Shown: one piece after another, positions 28,227 through 36,622 of the stretch | Numbering within the stretch: position 1 is the first letter of the stretch | How the letters are laid out: each line of letters begins with the position of its first letter | DNA from: Bacilli bacterium | Lineage (GTDB): Bacteria > Bacillota_I > Bacilli_A > RF39 > UBA660 | Direction: 5' to 3' | Assembly: GCA_900758495.1 (NCBI GenBank) | Contig: CAAERO010000040.1 | Span: forward strand, 4,991-68,990 | DNA: 64,000 bases | Made by a program: the position numbers and the translations under genes | The notes under the pieces: generated by a model | What the model saw: the letters and a program-made list of their open reading frames with translations, nothing else | Told to the model about the DNA's origin: nothing | Database searches by the model: none

Positions 28227-28313
28227 GCACATGTGGCGAAACTGGTAGACGCGGCAGACTCAAAATCTGCAGAAGATTTCTTCGTATGGGTTCAAGTCCC
28301 TTCATGTGCACCA
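28227..28313 (+). tRNA. tRNA-Leu (anticodon CAA)
   Basis: An 87-nt cloverleaf with a 7-bp acceptor stem (GCACATG with CATGTGC), a D-arm containing AAACTGGTAGACGC, and an anticodon stem GCAGA/TCTGC. The anticodon loop is CTCAAAA, giving CAA. There is a long class II variable arm, a T-arm with GGTTCAAGTCC, and an encoded CCA end. The long variable arm and anticodon identify tRNA-Leu reading UUG. Confidence 0.97.
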
Positions 28314-28322
28314 AATGAAATG

Positions 28323-28356
28323 TTACTCGTGAGGTTTATACTTCCCGAGTTTTTTA
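28323..28356 (+). terminator. Terminator after tRNA-Leu
   Basis: ACTCG and CGAGT form the base of a stem-loop followed by a TTTTTT run, 10 bp after the tRNA 3' end. Confidence 0.85.
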
Positions 28357-28411
28357 TTTACTTTTAGGTATATTTATGATAAAATATAGCGAAAAAGAAA
28401 GAAGGAATATT

Positions 28412-29638
28412 ATGAACTATTTAGAACTAAAAGAAATAATTAAAGCTCTCGGAATAGTGACAGAAGAAAGAGTCATTGATAATATAGTTTACTATGGCTG
28501 GAATGATTTAAATATGCGAGTTAATAAGTTTTTATCTTGTCTAGAATTAACTGGAAAGATTCCTTTAGACTTTTTAACTTATATGCAAAAAAAATACCCA
28601 GATGGAACTTGGATAGAATCTAACAATATAGATAAAAAGAATGCTATTGATGACATTTATAAAAGGGATACAGATTTCAAAGAAGTCAAAAGAAAATGTG
28701 AAGAAGAAAGAAAAAGTATCGATACAGTATACACTGAAGCTAAAGAGAGATTGCGAAGAAGAGTTAGTAAAAACAAATATTTAGAAGAATTTCATATCTA
28801 TGAATTAAATGATGCAGTCTTGGTTTTAACTGAATTAAAAGATTATTATGCAAGAATAAGCGGAAAAGATGAAATAGCAGAAACTGACTATAAAACTATT
28901 TTAAATCAAGTAATAAATAATTACCTTAAAGGTCTTAAACTTACTAAATTTAAAAATTTTTATAAAGATAGTAACTTAGCTATTACTAAGGAAGAAGTAA
29001 TGCAAAAGGTTGAAGCAAATAGAAAGAAGTTAGAAAAAGGTTGCATTAAATTTCCTTTCTTAGCTAAAGATTTAATACAACCATTACTTAACAAATTCGA
29101 TGTTGCTGTTAATCCTTTTTTAAGAGATGATGTTGAAGTAGTAAAACCAACTGATTATTTAGAAAAGATAAATTTAATCGCCAGTCCTTCTGATGATTTT
29201 GATGATAAAACTAGTAAAGATGCTTGTAAATTAAAAATAGAATCAAAAGATGAATATTCAAAAACAATCTATGCGAGTAGCGGAATTAACTCTAAATATT
29301 ATGTTTCTAGATATTTTAACGAAGATGGTTCTTCTATATTCTACTCTCATAAATTTGTTATGCACCCCAAAGATAATAATACGTATAAAGAAATTGGTGA
29401 AATGATTGATTTTCAATATTCTGGAGATTGGGATAATCCACCGATTCAACTACATTATAATATTTCTGGCAATTATGTAATAACAAATAGTGGAGAAAGA
29501 AAAGAAATTGATGCTGATACTTTATTACAAGTTTGTGAAATCTTAGATAATGGTACTTCATTAGCTAATGAAATAACCCTTAATAATATGGCAAAACAAA
29601 ATAGTAAAGGATTAATCAAAAAACAGACTTTTGTATAG
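28412..29638 (+). CDS. Hypothetical protein, 408 residues
   Basis: The start is placed at MNYLELKEI, which has GAAGGAA at good spacing, rather than the longer ORF from 28376. There is no signal peptide or membrane helix. The N-terminal half is helical and rich in Lys and Glu. The C-terminal part from about residue 260 looks beta-rich, with SKYYVSRYFNEDGSSIFYSHKF and PPIQLHYNISGNYVITNSG. I do not recognise a family. It is monocistronic, lying between the tRNA and a bidirectional terminator. Confidence 0.7.
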   Translation: MNYLELKEIIKALGIVTEERVIDNIVYYGWNDLNMRVNKFLSCLELTGKIPLDFLTYMQKKYPDGTWIESNNIDKKNAIDDIYKRDTDFKEVKRKCEEERKSIDTVYTEAKERLRRRVSKNKYLEEFHIYELNDAVLVLTELKDYYARISGKDEIAETDYKTILNQVINNYLKGLKLTKFKNFYKDSNLAITKEEVMQKVEANRKKLEKGCIKFPFLAKDLIQPLLNKFDVAVNPFLRDDVEVVKPTDYLEKINLIASPSDDFDDKTSKDACKLKIESKDEYSKTIYASSGINSKYYVSRYFNEDGSSIFYSHKFVMHPKDNNTYKEIGEMIDFQYSGDWDNPPIQLHYNISGNYVITNSGERKEIDADTLLQVCEILDNGTSLANEITLNNMAKQNSKGLIKKQTFV

Positions 29639-29701
29639 TATTATTGTATACTACTTAAATATATATTTGTTATTAATTTTTGATAAATGGTTTAAACAGC
29701 T

Positions 29702-29733
29702 AAAAAGAAACTGCAAACACTACAGTTTCTTTT
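29702..29733. terminator. Bidirectional terminator between convergent genes
   Basis: AAAAGAAACTG and CAGTTTCTTTT form a perfect stem with A-run and T-run flanks, so it can end transcripts from both the 28.4-29.6 kb gene and the gene ending at 29744. Confidence 0.92.
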
Positions 29734-29743
29734 TTCAATACTT

Positions 29744-31720
29744 TTAATAACCAATGAAAGCCAATACAGCTTTTTTTTCTATTTTCGATTCATTAGTATG
29801 GAAATCGTATTCATAGAAAGTATGTCCTTTTTTATACTTTTCAAATTTTTCTTTATCACTAAGAATATCTTTATTATATTCAGTTACTTCTATTTCATCT
29901 GCAACTATATTAGGATCAAATACATATATTGAAAGAATATCAGTGCCATCTTTAGTATATATATATTTAACTTTATTTTCAGGTGATAGTTTACATACTG
30001 TAGCAATTACCTTTTCCTTAGGATCAATTATAGTTACATAATCATTTTTATTAACAACAATATAATTTTTAGATACTTTATAGATTTCCTTATAATCAGT
30101 TTTACTTTCAAACACTTTAGTATTTCCTTTATAAGTATAAATTTTTTTATTTGTTACAAATGTTATACTATCTGCATCAACATCCATATTATCATAGTCA
30201 AGTTTTTCACCATCATTTTTATCAGTATAGATCATATTGAAATTTTTATCATAAAGTTTTTTAACTACAGGAACTGTAGTTGGACTTTCCTGTACACTTT
30301 CATAAAAGTAAATAGTGCCATCATCACTTGCTAAATAAGAATTTACTTCTTCTTTAACTATTTCTCCTTTAGTATTTACTAAATTTGTAGAATTATTTTT
30401 TTTGCAGAATAAGTAGTTGCCTGGTAGTTTTTCGCCAGGATCATAAATATAATCACACATTTCAGCATTAATAGTTTCTTTACCATAGTAGAAGTCATAA
30501 TAACTAACTTTAGATTTATAGTCATTAGTTTGTTCTAATATTATTCCACTTGGAAAATTGTTTTTTGCTATAAGGTTAACAACTAAATATTTTTCTTTTG
30601 TTGTAAAAGAATTAATTATATTACCTGTCTTAACATTATAAACATAATAACTTTTATCCTCCCTAATTACTGCAAAGTAATCACTTTCAACATACAAGTT
30701 ACAATCGTTTGTATTACAAACATAATGACTAAGTACCTTTTTATCCGTTGGTTCATTATAAGTATATTTGTACTTGTTATCACCAGCATCATAAAAGTAG
30801 TATTCCTTAGCATTGGTATATTGAATAGTATCATCAAATGCTCCTACCTTACTAAAAACTACTTTACCACCGTTATTAGTAATAAAATTTATATTCATCG
30901 TATAGGTATTATTACTAAGAGTTAAATCAACGGGACTTCCAAGTAATGTTTTATCAAGTTTACTAGGATTATCAGCATTATAACTTCCAAGACATTCAAA
31001 AGTTAAATTATCATCAATAAGAGATTTATTTAAAAAGTAATATCTCTTTTTTAAGGTTTCATTTTCATAAATATCTAAGGTAGTATTATAATAGATAGCA
31101 GCATCAGAAAATAGATTCTCATCAAATTCATTCTTTTTATCACTTATTACTAATCGCATTTCTTTTATATTTTTTTGGTCATCAATTATAGTAGATTTAT
31201 AATTACCTAGAAAACTAGGAGAGATGTATATTCCTTCATCATAAGATGTGTCAGTATCAAAGTCTGTATCAATATAATTATTATTAAGACCTAGTTCTTG
31301 ATATACTAAAAATATACTTCCTGCTAAAAATATTATTGGAATAACTATTCTAAGTACTTTTCTTACCTTATTATTTAAAGCCTTAGGATATAATAGTGGT
31401 GTAACAGATATAGTAAATACTAGTAAAGTAAAGAGTGAATAACAAAGATATGTCTCTCTATAAGTAATCCAAGATATGGCAATAGCTGCTAAAAAGTATA
31501 ATGGATAAATTATTTTCTTCTTTGGTATTTCTATTCCTAGAATAAATGGTAGTGTTAAAAAATATATTACCGAAAAGTAGAGTGTTTCATAACTCCAAAG
31601 ATCTGGAAGCTTATTACTTAGTAAGTATGAAATTGAAAGAAATATAAACAATAATGAATACCCTACTATTAACCACTTAATCTTTTTCTTATTTGTTCCC
31701 TTTTTATCTTCTTTTTTCAT
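29744..31720 (-). CDS. Membrane protein with large extracytoplasmic domain, unknown
   Basis: A 658-residue protein. The basic N terminus is followed by about five to six hydrophobic segments (15-150). Then come about 500 residues that look beta-rich with repeated short blades (for example YVYNVKTGNIINSF, IYTYKGNTKVFESK, YIVVNKNDYVTIIDP), possibly a propeller-like fold. No catalytic motif is recognised. It begins 9 bp after scpB and may be co-transcribed with scpA-scpB, although no functional link is obvious. Confidence 0.65.
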   Translation of the reverse strand: MKKEDKKGTNKKKIKWLIVGYSLLFIFLSISYLLSNKLPDLWSYETLYFSVIYFLTLPFILGIEIPKKKIIYPLYFLAAIAISWITYRETYLCYSLFTLLVFTISVTPLLYPKALNNKVRKVLRIVIPIIFLAGSIFLVYQELGLNNNYIDTDFDTDTSYDEGIYISPSFLGNYKSTIIDDQKNIKEMRLVISDKKNEFDENLFSDAAIYYNTTLDIYENETLKKRYYFLNKSLIDDNLTFECLGSYNADNPSKLDKTLLGSPVDLTLSNNTYTMNINFITNNGGKVVFSKVGAFDDTIQYTNAKEYYFYDAGDNKYKYTYNEPTDKKVLSHYVCNTNDCNLYVESDYFAVIREDKSYYVYNVKTGNIINSFTTKEKYLVVNLIAKNNFPSGIILEQTNDYKSKVSYYDFYYGKETINAEMCDYIYDPGEKLPGNYLFCKKNNSTNLVNTKGEIVKEEVNSYLASDDGTIYFYESVQESPTTVPVVKKLYDKNFNMIYTDKNDGEKLDYDNMDVDADSITFVTNKKIYTYKGNTKVFESKTDYKEIYKVSKNYIVVNKNDYVTIIDPKEKVIATVCKLSPENKVKYIYTKDGTDILSIYVFDPNIVADEIEVTEYNKDILSDKEKFEKYKKGHTFYEYDFHTNESKIEKKAVLAFIGY

Positions 31721-31729
31721 TTTTTGCTC

Positions 31730-32296
31730 CTAATCAATCTCTTTATATTTAGATTCATATAAATCTACTTGTTCATCTTTTACTTCACCAGTACTTAAGA
31801 AATCTCTCATATCTGGTAAGTCTTCAATATTAGCAAGTCCAAAATAATCTAAGAAGTCACTAGTTGTTTCATAAAGAATAGGTCTTCCTGGTAAATTACT
31901 TCTACCTGACTCTTTGATAAATCCTTTAGCAACTAATTTTCTAATCATTGGAGCACTAGCTATTCCTCTTAATTGATCAACTTGTATTCTTGTTAATGGT
32001 TGATTGTAAGCTACGATAGCAAGAGTTTCTAAAGCTGCTTGACTTAGAGAATGTGTTTCTTTATTTTCTAATAACTTTTGATAATATAAATGATGTTCAC
32101 TCTTAGTAGTAAGTTTTAACTTATTACCTAAAAACTCTATTTTTATGCCCCTTGTATCTTTAGAATATTCTTCCTGTAAAGATGTAATTAATACTTTTAT
32201 TTCTTCAAAATCAATTTCTAAAACATCTTTAATTTGTTCAAGAGATAAACCATCATCTCCTACTACAAACAATAATCCTTCAAGTACTGCCTCCAT
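31730..32296 (-). CDS. scpB: Segregation and condensation protein B
   Basis: About 188 residues from MEAVLEGLLFVVG; the start lies 1 bp past the scpA stop, with a GAGGGGG site inside scpA. The family core is clear: a first winged helix, then SQAALETLAIVAYNQPLTRIQVDQLRG and GRPILYETTSDFLDYFGL. ScpB binds ScpA and SMC to form the bacterial condensin complex. The gene order scpA-scpB is the usual one. Confidence 0.96.
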   Translation of the reverse strand: MEAVLEGLLFVVGDDGLSLEQIKDVLEIDFEEIKVLITSLQEEYSKDTRGIKIEFLGNKLKLTTKSEHHLYYQKLLENKETHSLSQAALETLAIVAYNQPLTRIQVDQLRGIASAPMIRKLVAKGFIKESGRSNLPGRPILYETTSDFLDYFGLANIEDLPDMRDFLSTGEVKDEQVDLYESKYKEID

Positions 32297-32297
32297 C

Positions 32298-32999
32298 TTA
32301 AACCCCCTCACAAATTATTTCATCATAAATACCTTCTTGATGAATAATTAATTCTTTACTCTTAGCCATTTCTAATATAGCTAGAAAAGTAACTACTATA
32401 TATTCTTTGGTAGGAACAGTAAACATTTGATAGAAGTTAACTCTTCCCTTTTCTTTAAGTAAGTTTTTAATTTCATATCTTCTACTAGATACAGTTATAC
32501 CCTTTTTAGTTACTTTAGTATTAAGTGGTTTTTCTTCTTGTTTTCTTAATAAAAACTTCTTAAAAGCATCTACTAGCAAATCAACCGAACCGCCTTCAAA
32601 AGTTACTTCTTCCTCTTGATAGTCACTATATTTTTCTGGTGCTTTAGTATAAATTTCTTTTCTTAATTCTTCTTTTTCTTTCAAGTCTTTACTAATTTCT
32701 TTATAAGCTTGATATTCTAATAGTTTATTAACTAATTCTTCTCTTGGATCTTCTTCCTCTTTTTCACTTTCTTGTTGTTTTCTAGGTAGTAACATCTTAG
32801 CTTTTATTTCAATAAGTTCACTAGCTAAAACTAAATACTCTGATACTTCAAGATTTACTTTCTCCATATTATGAATATATTTTAGATATTGTTCTGTTAT
32901 TAGATTAATTTCAATATCAAATATGTCCATTTTATTTTCTTTTATAAGATGAAGAAGAAGATCAAGTGGTCCTTCAAATTCTTCTATTGTAAACTCCAT
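32298..32999 (-). CDS. scpA: Segregation and condensation protein A
   Basis: The 233-residue kleisin begins FEGPLDLLLHLIKENKMDI, the standard ScpA signature, followed by YLVLASELIEIKAKMLLP and a C-terminal winged helix. It bridges SMC head domains together with ScpB during chromosome segregation. It directly precedes scpB. Confidence 0.97.
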   Translation of the reverse strand: MEFTIEEFEGPLDLLLHLIKENKMDIFDIEINLITEQYLKYIHNMEKVNLEVSEYLVLASELIEIKAKMLLPRKQQESEKEEEDPREELVNKLLEYQAYKEISKDLKEKEELRKEIYTKAPEKYSDYQEEEVTFEGGSVDLLVDAFKKFLLRKQEEKPLNTKVTKKGITVSSRRYEIKNLLKEKGRVNFYQMFTVPTKEYIVVTFLAILEMAKSKELIIHQEGIYDEIICEGV

Positions 33000-33056
33000 A
33001 TAAATCGTAACCTTTCATTAAAAATTATAGCAAATAATGGAGCTTTTGACAAATTA

Positions 33057-34154
33057 CTATTTTTTATTTACTTCTTTAGTAGGAGGGGTATCATCCCATT
33101 CAAGGTCATCATCAAAAAAGTCATCAGCAAGAGTAAAGTTATTTTGATTAGTAGTAACTTCCTTAGATTTTTCTAATTCTTCTTTAGTTGGTAGTAATGG
33201 TACCGCCTTAGTAATAGTAGTAAAGTTTTTTGATAAATCTGTTAATAATTCTTTATAGTTTTCCTCATTTATAACATCAGGACAAACTAATTTTAGACGG
33301 TTAAAGGTATAATTTAAGTTTTCTATATATTCTGGTATTTTTTTAATATTAATTTCTTCTTCTTGTTTCTTTTTTTCTTCTGTAGTTGATACTGATGATT
33401 GAAACTCTTCCCGACTTGCTCTCATTATACTTGCTACTTTATCATTATCTAACTCTTTATTCTCTCTATAAATATCATTATCTTTTACTAATCCCGTATA
33501 ATCATGATTTCTATTATACTTAGGATTAATTATTATTTTCTTATCGTTTACATTTATATACCCGACAATAAAATCCGGATTTATTTTATAATCTTGACTA
33601 CCATACATAACATTATTTGTTTCTTGATAATGATTCCAAAGTCCTTCTTTATAGTAACACTCATAAGGAACTGCAATCATTACTAAGCCCTTATAGTCCT
33701 TATGTTTCCAGTTTAATAGCTCTTCGTATTTATCATAGTGCATTTTCTCAGCACCATAAGCCATTGATTGAGAAACAGCTGTAGAAGGAAGACTTGGATA
33801 TAAGTATTTTAATCCTTCTTCACATATCTTTGAACAATTATCTGGATGGGTTCCATGTAGTGCTACTATAGTTTGTTCTTCATCAAGCTCTGTAAGTAAT
33901 TTATCAAATTTATTAATAAATTCTTCTCCAAAATAGGCCCGTGCTTCCTCTTCTGTTTCATGTCGTTCTAATATGGTATTTTCTTTTTGAACCTTTATAT
34001 CACCCAAAAATTCATCTACTGCTTGCACTAATTTTGTAACTTCTTCTTTGGTACAATTTATATAGTAGTTAGTACTCTTAAGTATTTCTATTATGTTATC
34101 TATATCTTCTCTTTTATAATAATATTTATTAACTATTGTTTCATATTTTATCAT
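33057..34154 (-). CDS. Hypothetical protein with an ADP-ribosyltransferase-like segment
   Basis: A 365-residue soluble protein. Residues 94-210 read like an ART/PARP-type core: IVALHGTHPDNCSKICEEGL, with the His of the LHGT motif and the following glycine, then MAYGAEKMHYDKYEELL and, at the end of the segment, NPDFIVGYI. The C-terminal 150 residues are charged and helical and end in an acidic DDDLEWDD tail. I see no secretion signal. The ART-like reading is from pattern only, and the third catalytic position is unclear. Confidence 0.5.
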   Translation of the reverse strand: MIKYETIVNKYYYKREDIDNIIEILKSTNYYINCTKEEVTKLVQAVDEFLGDIKVQKENTILERHETEEEARAYFGEEFINKFDKLLTELDEEQTIVALHGTHPDNCSKICEEGLKYLYPSLPSTAVSQSMAYGAEKMHYDKYEELLNWKHKDYKGLVMIAVPYECYYKEGLWNHYQETNNVMYGSQDYKINPDFIVGYINVNDKKIIINPKYNRNHDYTGLVKDNDIYRENKELDNDKVASIMRASREEFQSSVSTTEEKKKQEEEINIKKIPEYIENLNYTFNRLKLVCPDVINEENYKELLTDLSKNFTTITKAVPLLPTKEELEKSKEVTTNQNNFTLADDFFDDDLEWDDTPPTKEVNKK

Positions 34155-34222
34155 AATTTCCCTCCTTCATTTTAAGGATAGCATTTTTTTTAAATTATTG
34201 CTATACTTTAAATGGTGATGTT

Positions 34223-34519
34223 ATGAAACAGTTTGTTAAAAGAGATGAAGGCTTTATTTGCATTCATTGTGGAAAAGAAATCTCTCCTTTGGGATATACA
34301 ACAAGAGACCATTGTCCGTACTGTCTTTACTCTATTCATATAGATATAATGCCTGGTGATAGAGCTAATCCGTGTAAAGGAATATTAAAACCTATTGGGA
34401 TTGAAAAGTTTAAGGATACTTATAAAATACTCTATCGTTGTGAAAAATGTAATCAAGAACACAAAAATATAATGGCAACAGATGATAGTTTAGATGAAAT
34501 AATTAATATTTCTAAATAG
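34223..34519 (+). CDS. RNHCP domain zinc-ribbon protein
   Basis: The 98-residue protein has FICIHCGKEI (CxxC), TTRDHCPYCLYS (the RNHCP-type motif with Asp for Asn, plus CxxC) and YRCEKCNQEH. These would form one or two zinc ribbons. RNHCP proteins are small and widespread in Bacillota; their role is not known, although nucleic acid binding is plausible. It is monocistronic and divergent from the ART-like gene. Confidence 0.88.
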   Translation: MKQFVKRDEGFICIHCGKEISPLGYTTRDHCPYCLYSIHIDIMPGDRANPCKGILKPIGIEKFKDTYKILYRCEKCNQEHKNIMATDDSLDEIINISK

Positions 34520-34654
34520 ATGAATTTTTACGATTCATCTTTTACTATATGATAAAGAAATTAAAATTTTTTAAAAAGTGATAATTTTGCAAATTCAGGT
34601 CTAAATTTTCCCAAAAATAGAAAATTCCATAGTTGAAAATGCAAAATTCGGCAA

Positions 34655-34702
34655 AAAAGAAGGGTGAATTTTAAAAATTCGGTATTTGCTCTTCTTTTTT
34701 AT
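34655..34702 (+). other. Nested AT-rich hairpins before the broken nuclease gene
   Basis: AAAAAGAAG and CTTCTTTTTT can pair around an inner perfect hairpin GAATTTT/AAAATTC, ending in a T-run. It has terminator character but lies 140 bp after the RNHCP gene. The roughly 220 bp from 34520 to 34740 otherwise show no gene. Confidence 0.4.
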
Positions 34703-34742
34703 ATGTGTTAGATTAGGTCTCACCGAAAGAAGGCGAGGAAAT

Positions 34743-35636
34743 ATTGTAAATTTAGATAATGATAGAGTTTTAAAGTTAAAAGAAAAACTCTTAAGAGAAA
34801 ATAAGGTTATACCAGCTACACAAGACTCTGTCTTTAAGATAGTGATGACTTCTTGTCCTAATTATCTTTCTTTTCTAATTAGTGAATTTACGAGTGTATC
34901 AAAAGAAGAAATTAAACGTAAATTAGTGATTAAGAATAATGAACTTAATCTAAGTAATGCTAAGGAGAAAAGAAAAATCTCTGATTTTATTGTTGGTATT
35001 GATAAGTTATTAGTTAATATTGAAATGAATGGCAAGTATTATGAATGATTATTCATGCGTAATGATGCTTATCTAGGAAAGATTGAAGGAGAAAGTTTAA
35101 ACTCTGGTAATGATTATAGTACACTTTATTCGTTTTTACAGATCAATCTAAATAATTTTACTTATTTTAAAGGTAAAGATTCAACATTAGAATTTGTTTA
35201 TACTGATAAAAAAAGTAAACAAATTGAAACGGAAAAAGTTAAAAAATATCATATTAGTCTTCCAAAACTAGCTAAGAAATACTATAATGGAGCTAGATTA
35301 AGTAAGCTTGAAAAAGCGTTACTTATATTGAAAGTTGATAAGATTAGGGATTTAGAAAAATTAGGGAAAGGAGATAATGACTTGATGGAAGCAGTAGGAA
35401 GAATAAAAGAAGCTTCTCTTGATATTAATACTATTGGACTTTACGATGCCGATTTGGAGCGAGAAAGAATTGAAAATGGTATTAGAAGTATATCATTTAA
35501 AGCTGGAATTGAGCAAGGAAATGTCGAAAAACAGACTTCTATAATTAGTACGATGTTAGGTAATGGAATAAGTCAGGAAGAAATTTCTAGAATGACTGGT
35601 ATACCGATAAAAGAAATAAAAGCGATAAAACTCTAG
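34743..35636 (+). pseudogene. PD-(D/E)XK nuclease family transposase/Rpn-type, interrupted by an in-frame TGA
   Basis: Two open stretches lie in the same frame, 34743-35048 and 35055-35636, separated only by TGA and two codons. The first carries TQDSVFKIVMTS and ISDFIVGIDKLLVNIEMNG, the nuclease motif with D and E-x-N. The second continues with MRNDAYLGKI, LPKLAKKYYNGARLSKLEKAL and an HTH-like tail GISQEEISRMTGIPIKEIKAIK. Full-length relatives have no break here. An ATG is also missing at the expected start (GTA before AATTTAGAT). TGA is a true stop in this genome, so the gene is dead or nearly so. Confidence 0.82.
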
Positions 35637-35832
35637 GTTTTATCCTTTTTCTATTGCATAAAACTATATTGGTCATCAATAATGACATTTATCTATTATT
35701 TATATATTACTTAATTATGGTTATGGTACGATTCAAAAAGAAATTGCTAAAATAATAGATCTACTATTAGAAAAAGTTAAAAAGATTAGTTAATTATAAT
35801 CAGTCTTATTTTATATAATTAACTTAGCACAA

Positions 35833-36516
35833 TTATTTTTTTCCCAATTTATTAGTGTAAACAATTTTATCTACTTTTTTTACTAATGTTTTTTCACTTA
35901 CTTTTTCCTTTTTAACTACTTTATTATTTTCATTTTTAGTTATTTTATAAGTTATTTCTTTCTTACCGTTTTTTCCTTTTTTAGATACTTTTCCATTTTT
36001 GAACAAATTAAATTTATATTTAGTTTTATACTTTACTTTTTTAGTTACTTTTTTGGTTGTTGTATATAAACATTTTCCATCAGCAGTATTTGCTTTTTCA
36101 TCATAATTATCAGCCTTTTCATCCATGCAACCTAACACCTTAGCAATGCAACTTCCATCGTCTGTATTAGCATTACTATTGTAATTAATTGCATTTTTAT
36201 CTGTACAACCAAGTACTTTTAATATACAACTACCATCATCTTTATTGGCACTACCATTATAGTTGATAGCATTAGCATTAGTACATCCATATACATAAGA
36301 CTTTACATATGAATTATTTCTATAACTACTGCTAGAACTATTATTACTAGAGGAGCTTCCACCTGATGCACAACCGCCATGATGAGAACAACATCCCCTA
36401 TGACAATCAGTACAAGTCTTACTAACAGAACCATCTCTACACATAATATTAGCATAAACATCTGTACAACTAATCATAATTATACAGCTAAATAAAATTA
36501 AAAATAACCTTCGCAC
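35833..36516 (-). CDS. Secreted cysteine-rich protein with GCTD repeats and a G5-like C terminus
   Basis: 227 residues. A signal sequence (about 1-22) includes MISC, a possible lipobox. Next comes a Cys/His block, MCRDGSVSKTCTDC and CCSHHGGC, like DUF3761-type proteins, then a Ser/Asn linker. Three tandem repeats of about 22 residues follow (GCTDKNAINYNSNANTDDGSC type), which resemble calcium-binding-like repeats seen in secreted proteins. The C-terminal 75 residues are Lys-rich and end like a G5 domain (KKEITYKITKN, VDKIVYTNKLGKK). It is probably a wall-binding surface protein. Confidence 0.7.
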   Translation of the reverse strand: MRRLFLILFSCIIMISCTDVYANIMCRDGSVSKTCTDCHRGCCSHHGGCASGGSSSSNNSSSSSYRNNSYVKSYVYGCTNANAINYNGSANKDDGSCILKVLGCTDKNAINYNSNANTDDGSCIAKVLGCMDEKADNYDEKANTADGKCLYTTTKKVTKKVKYKTKYKFNLFKNGKVSKKGKNGKKEITYKITKNENNKVVKKEKVSEKTLVKKVDKIVYTNKLGKK

Positions 36517-36584
36517 TTTCTCTCACCTGTCTATATTATAATACTATTTATCAAATATACAAGTAAATTAGCTATTAAATAGAA

Positions 36585-36618
36585 AAAAAGCCTTATGAAT
36601 TATTAATCATAAAAGCTT
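36585..36618 (-). terminator. Terminator after the LCP gene
   Basis: On the minus strand AAGCTTTTATGA pairs with TCATAAGGCTT, followed by TTTTTTTC, just after the stop at 36623. It ends the capsule-attachment transcript. Confidence 0.85.
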
Positions 36619-36622
36619 AATT

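Noticed and set aside
34743..35636. TGA read as tryptophan (mycoplasma-type code) to rescue the broken nuclease gene
   Set aside because: Several intact genes end in TGA within ATGA overlaps (near 3555, 9669, 52267), and tryptophan is encoded by TGG throughout, so TGA is a stop.
35686..35793. 35-codon plus-strand stretch ending GYGTIQKEIAKIIDLLLEKV
   Set aside because: It reads like a protein tail but lacks a start and any recognised family, and is too short to call.
35780..35826. Hairpin GTTAATTATA/TATAATTAAC as a terminator
   Set aside because: It is a perfect AT-only stem but no T-run follows on either strand.
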